Origin: Candidula unifasciata
Lineage: Eukaryota > Mollusca > Gastropoda > Stylommatophora > Geomitridae
Reading direction: 5' to 3'
Assembly: GCA_905116865.2 (NCBI GenBank)
Contig: CAJHNH020006902.1
Span: forward strand, 697,849 to 761,848
Length of the DNA stretch: 64,000 nucleotides
The translations under genes and the position numbers were made by a program. The notes beneath the pieces were generated by a model. The model was not told where the DNA came from. It worked only from the letters and a program-made list of their open reading frames with translations, and did not search any database. Below, in pieces: positions 55,308-64,000 of the stretch. Position 1 is the stretch's first letter. Every line of letters begins with the position of its first letter.

Positions 55308-57277
55308 TCATCCTTCAAGCAAACGTTCATTCCCAAATACCACATTTGCATGAGACTTTTTGTGAATATGCAAATTACCACTGAGAGAAAATGCTTTACC
55401 ACAAATATCACACATAAATGGCTTCTCCTCAATATGCTTCTTTTTATGTTGCTTCAGAGCGCCTTTACTTGAATAAGCTTTATCACAGACATCACATTTG
55501 TAACGTTTTTCCTTGGCATGCATCAATACGTGAACTCTGTGGTGGCCGCGATAAGAAAAAGTCTTACTACAAACATCACATTTGTAAGGTTTGTCTCCAG
55601 AGTGCATCAGACTGTGCTGTTTCAGCGTGCTTGTGTGAGAAAATGCTGAATCACAAATATCACATTTGTAAGGTTTCTCACCGGTGTGGATTCTTTTGTG
55701 CACCATCAGGTTGCTGTGGTAAAAAAATGATGCTTCACAAATATCACAGTTGAAACGTTTCTGCCCTTCATGAATCAGCTTGTGCTGTTTAAGGGTGCCC
55801 AAGCGAGAAAATGTAGCACTGCACACATCACATCTGAAAGGCCTGTCTCCGCTATGGGTGATCTTATGTTGCTGGACTATGCTGAGGTGAGAAAATGCCA
55901 TGTCACAAATATCACATTTGTAAGGTTTCTCTCCTGTGTGGATCCTCTCATGTTCTTTCAGCTTAAATTTTCCTTTAAATGCTGCACCACAAACTTCACA
56001 TTTGTAAGGTTTCTCCTCTGAGTGAGCTTTTGTGTGTGATTTCAACTTCCACTTGTGAGAAAATTCTTTGCTACATACATCGCAAATGTAAGGTTTCTCC
56101 CCAGAATGTATTCTTTTGTGTTCTTTCAAGTAACTAATTTGGGAAAATGCCGCGTCACAGAGATCACATTTGTAAGGTTTCTCTCCTGTGTGGATAATTT
56201 TATGGTTTCCTAATGTTCTTATATGAGAAAATGCTTCATCACAAACATCACATTTGTAAGGTTTCTCTCCGGTGTGAATTCTTTTGTGCACTCTAAGGCA
56301 ACTATTTTGAGTAAATACTGCACCACAAACATCGCATTTGTAAGGTTTCTCTCCTGTATGGATTCTTGTGTGCACTTTCAAAGTACTATTTTCAGAAAAT
56401 GCTACACCACAAACATCACATTTGTAAGGTCTCTCTCCTGTATGAATTCGGTTTGTGAACTTTCAGTGTACTATTTTCGGAAAATGCGGTACCACAAACA
56501 TCACACTTAAAAGGTTTCTCTCCTGTGTGGATCATATTATGCTTTGCTAAAGCACCTTTATGAAAAAATTCTGCATTACACACATCACATTTATAAGGTT
56601 TCTCTTTTAGGTGAATCATCTTATGTTTGGATAATTTGCTTGGTCGAGAAAAGGCTGCACCACAGATGTCACATTCATAAGGTTTCTCTCCCGTGTGTAT
56701 CATTGCATGATTTTTCAGAGTACCTTTCCGAGCGAAAGCTACACCACAAGCATCACACGTATAAGGTTTCTGCCTCGTGTGAATCCTTTTGTGTAACTCT
56801 AGGTGACTACTCTGAGAAAACGCAGCACCACAAACATCACATCTGTGTTTCTCTTGTGTGGTTATTCTCTGATTCAGGCATTTTGAAAGAGAAAATGTTG
56901 CTCGGTAAACATCACGTTTAGAAAACTTCTCTCTTGAGAAGTGATCTTTACTGGATTCAACTTCACTATCAGACTTCACACCCTTACTACCAAAAAAGTC
57001 AGCTCTCTCTTCAGCACATTTGCTACCGATGTAGCTGATATCTGTTGTATTCTCATTCAAGTCACTGCCTGGCTGTTTGATACTCTCTTCATTCTGTCCA
57101 CAAACACTGCCCACATTGTTTTCATGTACTGTCCACCTGCAGTGTTTGACAGTCCACCATGGTCAGTACAGCTTGTCCTTCTCTCTCTTCCAATCTTGTA
57201 TCTGTCTCAACCTTTATTTGTCCATGATCTATTTTCAGCTGAGCTTCCGGCATGTGTTTAGACATTTCCACTGGACT
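55308..57277 (-). pseudogene. ZNF-C finger exon, broken C2H2 zinc-finger gene
   Basis: The innermost acceptor TTCATGTTTCAG| is at 57278. The N-terminal acidic part includes LKIDHGQIKVETD (sumoylation-like IKVE) and ...CQTLQVDST up to about 57126. There the frame must shift by one base to reach NNVGSVCGQNEESI; the ZNF-B counterpart TVQVDSA...NVSNVC shows these belong together. A degenerate finger and five good fingers follow. At 56450-56451 one extra base (CC where the family has C, in HK-RIH) shifts the frame again. From there 13 more good fingers run to the stop at 55308, giving about 18 fingers. Entering in phase 1 at 57278 would hit a stop within seven codons, so the acceptor is also out of register. 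Several lesions together favour a decaying gene, although assembly error could explain single indels. Confidence 0.8.
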
Positions 57278-57660
57278 CTGAAACATGAATATGAGAGGAA
57301 ATGAGAACAGTTTTGTGTCAAGACATTTCCATTGGGTCAACACCAGATTCTGAAACATGAACATGGAGAAAATGAGAACATGTTATGTATCCAGGCATTT
57401 CCATTGGGTCAACACCAGATTCTGAAACATGAACATGGAGAAAATGAGAACATGTTATGTATCCAGGCATTTCCACTGGGTCAACACGGGATTCTGAAAC
57501 ATGAATATGAGAGCAAATGAGAACAGTTTTGTGTCTAGACATTTCCATTGGGTCAACACCAGATTCTGAAACATGAACATGGAGAAAATGAGAACATGTT
57601 ATGTATCCAGGCATTTCCACTGGGTCAACACGGGATTCTGAAACATGAACATAGAAGTGC
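57262..57660 (-). repeat. 72-bp array of six splice-acceptor/exon-start units
   Basis: On the minus strand the unit is CATGTTTCAG|AATCTGGTGT then TGACCCAATGGAAATG, recurring with acceptor AGs at 57278, 57350, 57422, 57494, 57566 and 57638, an exact 72-bp period. Read in phase 1 each unit opens ESGVDPMEM (or ESRVDPVEM), the ZNF-C exon start. The 24-codon unit stays open through five copies until a TGA at 57318. Confidence 0.9.
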
Positions 57661-57661
57661 A

Positions 57662-57855
57662 CATCCATTTTACAGATGTGGCTTATTTGCATGCAGACGG
57701 TTGGTTCCTCCCCTCCCAGGCATGATGCACTCCGATTCTGGAGGAATCACACCTAATTAGGCACCTTTTACAACATTCTTGTAAGGGGGGACAATAGATT
57801 TATTCTATTTTACCTTAACAGTGGGGCCCTGGAACCCACACGGGGACACAGCCAT
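57662..57855 (-). mobile_element. family B retroposon, 3' truncated
   Basis: The plus strand CATCCATTTTACAGATGTGG, GTTGGTTCCTCCCCTCCCAG and GTGGGGCCCTGGAACCCACA. It joins the 72-bp array directly. Confidence 0.7.
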
Positions 57856-57859
57856 CTTT

Positions 57860-58378
57860 TTACTGGCTTGGGACATGATGATGATGATGATGACAGATCT
57901 GCTATGTGTTCATTTTGGCAACTTTCCAGAAGATTATTGTAGTCTGAGCTATGGAGAGGCTTGGGAATCAAACCCCAAGGTGTGGGACAATCGAGGTCAG
58001 GGATAAAGTGCCTTTTATCTATAGCAGAAAGCCTAAGCTTTATTGAAGAGACTGTGTGTTGCTCATGCAGCAAGATCCCTCACTAGACCTGCCTTGTTTA
58101 CTCCAAAGGATAGGTAATATGCATGAGTTAGGGGGAGCAATAAGGGTGTGGGCAAACTGCCAGTTTGGATCTTTCTGGAATGCTGTAATCATAGTCCTCA
58201 TTTAAGCAGTAATCTGTCATTTCCATATCTGTTCATTCCTATACAGACTTTCAACAACTCTTTTTTATTCCCACAACTTTTAATTACAACTTGTTTTTTA
58301 TTCCCACACATTTACATTTCCAAAGTCTTTCAACAACTCTTCATTCTCATAACAAAATAATTTATTATCTCTTACAGC
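57860..58378. other. ZNF-C intron, no recognisable feature
   Basis: T-rich segment 58240-58375. Nothing supportable. Confidence 0.45.
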
Positions 58379-58380
58379 TT

Positions 58381-58808
58381 CATGCAGATTTTTGAGGTTA
58401 GCAGTCAAAGTTCGCCTACAACCCACTAACTCGGCAACGAAAAAAAACTCTGATCGTCAAAAACAAAACTAAGATGCTGATGTGATCGTCACTGGAGCTA
58501 TGTATTTGTGTTTTGTGCGACACTCTCACATAAAAACACTAGCATATTCAAGTGCAATGTTGTGTCAAAATTTGAAAGCAATAGGTGAAGAACTGCATGC
58601 AGATTTCTGAGGTCAACAGTCAAAGTTTGGCTACCAGAGGAAATAAAAACTGGCACTGTGAACGCGGCAAAGAATAAATCTGACTGTCGGAAAACAAAAC
58701 CAAGAAGCCGATTTGATCATTGCTGGAGCTATGTAGTTCGTGCTTTGCGCAACACTCTTAAATAAAAAAAATGTGTGTGTTTGAATGTGAACAGTTTAAA
58801 GCAATTGG
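58381..58808. repeat. 215-bp direct repeat, two copies
   Basis: CATGCAGATTTTTGAGGTTA at 58381 recurs as CATGCAGATTTCTGAGGTCA at 58596. The rest follows in parallel (GATCGTCACTGGAGCTATGT and GATCATTGCTGGAGCTATGT). The copies are about 80 percent alike, an old tandem duplication. Confidence 0.85.
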
Positions 58809-58915
58809 TGAAAACATTTTCAGAGACTATCAATTAGCCACAAAATAACAATTAAATTTGTATTTATATATATAGATGATAAACAAATTTGTACAGCATT
58901 CTGTACAGTTGTAAC

Positions 58916-59598
58916 CTGTGTGTTCAACAAATGAATGAGGTGGTTTTATATTGGCTTCATCTTCCTGGTTTGTGCTGTGACACTGATTTCATCCCTGAAA
59001 ACATCTTCCTAGTTTGTGCTGTGACACTGATTTCATCCCTGAAAACATCTTCCTAGTTTGTGCTGTGACACTGATTTCATCCATGAAAACATCTTCCTGG
59101 TTTGTGCTGTGACACTGATTTCATCCATGAAAACATCTTCCTAGTTTGTGCTGTGACACTGATTTCATCCATGAAAACATCTTCCTGGTTTGTGCTGTGA
59201 CACTGATTTCATCCATGAAAACATCTTCCTAGTTTGTGCTGTGACACTGATTTCATCCATGAAAACATCTTCCTGGTTTGTGCTGTGACACTGATTTCAT
59301 CCATGAAAACATCTTCCTGGTTTGTGCTGTGACACTGATTTCATCCATGAAAACATCTTCCTCGTTTGTGCTGTGACACTGATTTCATCCCTGAAAACAT
59401 CTTCCTAGTTTGTGCTGTGACACTGATTTCATCCCTGAAAACATCTTCCTAGTTTGTGCTGTGACACTGATTTCATCCATGAAAACATCTTCCTAGTTTG
59501 TGCTGTGACACTGATTTCATCCATGAAAACATCTTCCTGGTTTGTGCTGTGACACTGATTTCATCCATGAAAACATCTTTCCTGTTTAGAAAATTCAT
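58916..59598 (-). pseudogene. ZNF-C acidic exon expanded by a minisatellite
   Basis: The acceptor TCTTCTCTGTTTCAG| is at 59599 and the donor CACACAG|GTTACA at 58916/58915. The last segment reads QEDEANIKPPHSFVEHT and leaves in phase 1, as in ZNF-A (...FVEDT) and ZNF-B (...CDVT). The first segment reads xDEFSKQE. Between them lie ~14 units of 44 bp. If the array is removed the two ends join in one frame (DEFSKQEDEANIKPP), which suggests the ancestral exon was about 65-70 bp. As it stands the 44-bp steps cycle through all frames and meet a TGA about every third unit, so the exon cannot be translated through. This explains or accompanies the decay of ZNF-C. Confidence 0.6.
58960..59580. repeat. 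44-bp minisatellite inside the ZNF-C acidic exon
   Basis: The unit is ACATCTTCCTAGTTTGTGCT+GTGACACTGATTTCATCCAT+GAAA, about 14 copies. Variants differ at CTAG/CTGG and CCAT/CCCT. The CCCT variant creates a TTTTCAG|GG acceptor-like site on the minus strand. Confidence 0.95.
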
Positions 59599-59599
59599 C

Positions 59600-60445
59600 T
59601 GAAACAGAGAAGACATACCGTTAATATTAAGCTTAACCCACCTCTCTGATGTTTTGTTTTGATGAAGCACATATAAAAAATAACAACCATGAGAGATGAA
59701 GTGGCAAGAAAAAATATGAATGTGGAAAGCTTAAACATATCTCTCTCATATATCATATTCTCCCTTGGGTTGCACAAATTATTAGTCCAACTAAGAATAA
59801 AAAAAATTCGCCTCTGTAAGAAATAAAAACAGCTTCTGTGCCATTATAAATTCATGAAGACATTGGAAATCTAAGACTACATGCAAATACTGGTGTTGAT
59901 TCAACAGGTGTTTTCGAGATTTTTGTTAAAGTGTGAGGTCATAACTTTGATATACACTGTATAATAATTTCTTCTGTTCACTTCAGGCTTAATCCCGGAA
60001 GTTGAGACTTGATCCTCGGGTTCACACTCCAGCTTGAGTGTACCAGTCCTTTGCTCTCACCCCGCACTCATCAAGTGTACTGGTCCTTGCACTTAACTCC
60101 ACTCCCCAACTGTACCACTACCAACCCTTGCACTCAATCAACCTCACTCTAAAGCTGTACCAGTCCTTGCAACCATTGGGAATATTTTCTTTAATGCTGC
60201 AACAGTACTACTAAGACACCTAGTTAACTCTCAATATTAGTGGAAAAAATCTTACCAAAAAAGCTTATAAGTAAATGTAACAACATTTGAATATTTATGT
60301 CAACCAACAAAATAAAAATATTGCATTTGTATTGCAGATTAGTATTGCATTTTAATATTTATTTTAACAAATTAATGTTATTTTAATTTAATTTTGAAGA
60401 CTATATTACTATTTGCTTTGCTAAGACTTCATCAAATGCTATGCC
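59600..60445. other. upstream ZNF-C region, no recognisable feature
   Basis: A short CT-rich segment at 60030-60170 repeats CTTGCACT(T/C)AA-like words. No exon could be supported. Confidence 0.4.
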
Positions 60446-60448
60446 TGC

Positions 60449-60712
60449 GTTGTGGGTAATGAACAGGACAGGCAGATTAGCTGGCTCTGCACCACTGGGT
60501 GGTGAATTGATACATGCAAGATGTCCAGAGGGTCTGGTCGGCTCACTACACTTAAATGAAAGGTAAGACGGACATATTACTAGATTGTGACGGGTACTAT
60601 CCGTTTAGAAACTTTGCGCTGGCTGCTGAAGATGAGCACGGAACATGCATATGAGTATGCATGGGAATTCCCAGAGTGCTCTGATGTCAATTCTTGACTC
60701 AACTGGTCTACA
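60449..60712 (+). mobile_element. LINE RNase H end and 3' terminus
   Basis: GTAATGAACAGGACAGGCAG and TTAGCTGGCTCTGCACCACT correspond to the NEQxDRLAGSA segment of 50785-51265. GGCTGCTGAAGATGAGCACG and GATGTCAATTCTTGACTCAA close the element. Frameshifted. Confidence 0.7.
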
Positions 60713-60714
60713 TC

Positions 60715-61280
60715 AATAAGTGGTTGGCTACCTGCCTTGAGCACCAGTTATGTTCCATGCACGTGTGTAATCTATATCAAGAAGCGGTAAAAGTGGTTTG
60801 AGTCTTGCTTGCTTCTTGAAAAACAAAAATAATAATTTGATCACGTTCAGGCTTTTTAGCTATATAGCTGCTGCCTATATTTACGACCTTTATTATGTTT
60901 GATTTGCTTGAATATGGTTTCCTTCAGTTCCATTTGGTTATGTTGTTCTAAACGATTTGACTGATGTTGTTTCTTCCTTGTAATATTACTAATATTAATA
61001 AAGTTATAAAAAAGTTGTTCGATACCAGGATACCTGATGTAGTAATTAGTTGTTGTTTCTGGAGGCAAGGGTCTTCTATTTCTTAATTGTGTCTCTTTTT
61101 TCCTTCTTGACTACGGTAGGAGACATCTGTATAGTGCATTTTAGTGCAAGTATGACAGAATAAATAAAACAAACACCATCAGCCATCAGGTAACAACGAC
61201 AACACAAAGCGTTAGTTACACAGGACGGATCCGCCATGACACCCTGAGATATAAATAGAATCTGTGCCAGGGTCCTCTTG
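60715..61280. other. no recognisable feature
   Basis: AT-rich. The 70-codon minus ORF 60856-61068 shows no domain. Confidence 0.4.
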
Positions 61281-61284
61281 GATT

Positions 61285-61907
61285 CAGGGTTGCCAGATAA
61301 AAAAACTTCATTTTATGCCAAACCATTACCCAGAATATGTCAGGAAAATGCCAAATAAAGTATAAAATTGTACCCACTTCACATTAAAAGCTCTAGATTA
61401 AATTCTTTACTGTTATCCTCACTGGAACCAGTGGAAGATACAGCGTAAACCTTTTGAGATGTAAAATTTAAGCATTTTCTCAGTTGTGATGAAATCTTAG
61501 CAACTTATCTACAATGATGTCATATTTTTTTTTCGGAAAAATTATCAGCAAGGTAGTGCAGGGGATATAATATTTTTTTTTATTAGGCATGAACATTTTG
61601 TTCTATGCAACTGTATGTGATCCAATATACTCCCCCGACCATGCGCCCTCAAGATTTTACTTAGATGATCAACTGTACAGATTGCACAATGGCGTGTCAT
61701 GCCTACAGCAAGTTGCAACTCTGCTGCTTTAACTTTATCATTACTTTGCCTTGGAGTTATTGTTGTAATAAGCGGTGACTGCCTTTTTGAGGGAGTTTTC
61801 GTCCTGTGTTTTGGGGATTTTTCATGATCTGATATGCTACTAATTCTTGGTGCAACAGTACACTGACACAGTTTGCAATATGCTGCTTCTGATTGTCGCG
61901 CGCCCAT
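61285..61907 (-). pseudogene. hAT-family transposase N-terminal fragment with 3' element end
   Basis: The minus frame from ATG at 61907 reads EAAYCKLCQCTVAPRISSIS then DHEKSPKH, a BED-like C-x2-C...H-x5-H zinc finger. KVKAAELQLAVGMTRHCAIC, TVDHLSKIL and HRTKCSCLI follow, a segment seen upstream of the catalytic core in hAT-derived proteins. It continues through frame changes (A-runs near 61,575 and 61,520) as YDIIVDKLL and stops near 61460. CAGGGTTGCCAGAT at 61285 is an hAT-like terminal motif at the expected 3' side. The matching 5' terminus was not found, and the catalytic core is missing. Confidence 0.6.
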
Positions 61908-61909
61908 GT

Positions 61910-64000
61910 GGGTAAATACACTGATATAGTGAGGGTGTGGGTTAGAACCTTAACAATGCCCACCCACGTGAGAAACTGGACTATTATCTAAGCTATGTTG
62001 ATCCTAGACAGTCCTGGATAGCCAAGAAAACAGCGAGTGGCTCGTTCCATGAAATGAAAGTTGCTGTACTTGTATCCACAGGAGTAGGAGAAGGGATAGA
62101 TAGATATCAGGATACACCCACTGTGATATTATCTCGATACACAGTTAACCCCTGCGACTATTCTCCTCTCCTGGCATTACTTAAAAGCCCCCATCAAGTG
62201 ATTTAAATATTTGTTAGCTGAAGTAAACTAATATGCACAAAGACACTTGAACCTAAGTACACAATTTACTCAACTAGGTTTTAACATCAACCATGATTTA
62301 TTTGAATAAATCGAAATTAAAATGAACTTGTTTAGGCTAGTAGAGTCGGAATGATGTGAATGATGAAATCATAAAGGTATAGGAAAGTAACAACCTTTGG
62401 ACAGTTCTCGGTTTGAGACCCTGCCTATCTTTTCCAGTTTGTCGTCCTCACTGCTTTCTGCAGGTCGTTACACTCGACGGTCGGCAAATAATGGATGCCT
62501 ACTAGTCCCTGCCCAATGTGGGAACTGGAGAATGAAGAAACAAGCGCATATTTGTAGTATCTGCTCTAGATGTACACTAAGCATGTATATTATATACTAA
62601 CATCAAGCATGTTTATTTAAATAAAACATTTCATCTCTCCCTCATGCTCACATTCACTCCTGTCCAATTTGGAAGGGCTTATGTCTCACATTCCAACTGT
62701 TACATCTTCTGCCTTCCTCTACACGTCCTGTAATGATAGTCAAGTCTTCTACGTCAGGTGCCAGCTCTCGTACAGACTCAAAATGACAATCAGTCAGACA
62801 GAACCAGTTCTGGAATCTATGCTTGGAACAATCGACGCGCCCAGAATGCTAACAATAGTTCTGGGGCGAATCAAATAACAAATCTCGTGGATTTACTCTC
62901 CGGGATCAATCTCCGCGTTAGCCTCCCGAGAGTTAAACACATTTCAGTGTGTTAGCTGTATGTAATACAGATTCACATTAACCACACGTGAAAAGATTGC
63001 CAAAGTTATCTTCACGCTTGTGATTTCAAAAACATGATAGTTCATTAAATTTCAATGGCAACAACAACATTTAGGTTTTACAACATTGAAACACATGTAC
63101 ACGAAAAACATTCATGACACTATCAAATAGGAAATAAAGCAATGTGACAGTGCCCTACGAGAATGAAGAAATGTCCGCCTAGGAGTACTACAAAGTAATG
63201 AAGACACACTTGAGCAAAAACAGTTAGATTTCTATCACAAAATATAGATTTGAACCTAATTTCGATCTTACCTGGAAAAATGAAACCACAATGCCAAAAG
63301 TTCTGTCTCAAGCTTAGGTTAAGCCCAACAGATGGCATGTGCTAGACAGGATCTCATTTACCAGACCTAGAGTTCACCCCTTTATAACTTTTATCAAGCT
63401 CCTCCTACATTACGCCTAAAATCATTCTCATTCAAGGATATCACAGCTCCTCCCTGTGGGTTAGTTTATTCGCTGTCAGTCAGGGCTGTACAACACTTGT
63501 TCAAATTCCCACGCTAGGATCTCCTGGTCAATTCATCTGACCAGAGCAAATAAGACAAGTCACACCTCCAGTCTACTTCACCTGTCATCACAATAAAATC
63601 AGACTTTGTCAATTCTTCTGCCAACGCTTTCCGCTCACTGTGTCAATATTGACGATCTGACCGGCACTCCAGTTTAGGTAACCTCAGGGGGAGATAATGG
63701 CAATTAACCCTTGTTATCTGTTCCTGAAGATCTGGCAGGGGGAATAACTATCTGACACCACAAATATAGTGTGCAAATCTCCAGTCAGTAAGTCTGCTTG
63801 GTCAGTCTTATCTCTGTACCTTAACACTTGACATCTGGGAAAAAGTTGTAGTGTTTGATATGACCAACGGTCCAGGAGAATTAAAGGTTTGATGTGGTCG
63901 TCTTACTTAGATTAAGGATGTATCCAAATCCCTATTTTCCTGTATACTTTCAAAATACAAAGCAATAAAAGTAGGTTAAGGAAAGACATTCTGGAGTCAC
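61910..64000. other. long stretch without recognised genes
   Basis: ORFs of 65-71 codons lack motifs. A minus-strand ATG frame 63338-63275 ends in TTTTTCCAG|GTAAGA, which could be an upstream exon, but the AG before GTAAGA may equally be chance. Nothing else supportable. Confidence 0.35.

Noticed and set aside
54993..55472. 159-codon plus ORF next to ZNF-C
   Set aside because: Its right half is antisense to ZNF-C fingers and the rest shows no domain or splice context.
63275..63338. First exon of a minus-strand gene (MPSVGL..., TTCCAG|GTAAGA)
   Set aside because: A good donor but no supporting downstream exon in a compatible phase. The AG-GT junction also resembles an acceptor. Too weak to list.

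Overview
This is eukaryotic, repeat-dominated DNA, most likely from a mollusc and probably a gastropod. The grounds are the long introns with GT/AG signals, the C2H2 zinc-finger exons with TGEKP linkers, the many tRNA-headed SINEs, the decayed non-LTR retrotransposon tails, the pogo/Tigger and hAT DNA transposon remnants and the kilobase-scale minisatellites. The species assignment is inference from the general character of the repeats. No bacterial operon, CRISPR array or rRNA is present.

The coding content is essentially a tandem cluster of three C2H2 zinc-finger (ZNF) genes, all on the minus strand. From right to left they are ZNF-C (59.6-55.3 kb), ZNF-B (47.3-38.6 kb, possibly starting near 48.8 kb) and ZNF-A (28.6-24.5 kb). 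The names are mine. Each has one long finger exon, preceded by an acidic exon that ends in intron phase 1 (last base G). In ZNF-A and ZNF-B that exon enters in phase 0, and its terminal G joins a finger exon starting AA-AC to rebuild a Glu codon, so the exon chain is supported by phase. ZNF-A has ten good fingers plus one with a C-x-C defect. ZNF-B has about 30 fingers and a 30-residue acidic tandem repeat, broken once by a 1-base deletion. ZNF-C has about 18 fingers and several independent lesions: a 44-bp minisatellite grown inside its acidic exon, a six-fold 72-bp duplication of its splice acceptor, and two frameshifts. A further candidate host exon, on the minus strand at 2.86-3.13 kb, ends in a consensus donor and faintly resembles a metalloprotease (M12B) propeptide.

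Region by region: 0-9 kb holds LINE tails, SINEs, a (TAG)n block and a 7-bp array; 9.2-12.35 kb is a 3.1-kb GT-rich minisatellite with higher-order structure; 14.2-15.5 kb is a Tigger element with both ends; 16.2 kb is a long (GAA)n; 19.2-24.3 kb carries 32-, 18-, 23- and 31-bp arrays; 24.4-28.6 kb is ZNF-A; 29-38 kb is nested transposons; 38.5-47.3 kb is ZNF-B with intronic minisatellites at 43.7 and 45.5 kb; 47.3-52 kb holds LINE RNase H remnants, a 409-bp foldback element and an 888-bp hAT element; 55.3-59.6 kb is ZNF-C; 60.4-61.9 kb holds a LINE 3' end and an hAT transposase fragment.

One retroposed family with a (GAA)n tail ('family B' here) occurs about 14 times. The recurring theme is tandem amplification: SINE tails, LINE 3' ends, coding exons and splice sites have each been turned into arrays, several of them inside or beside the ZNF genes.
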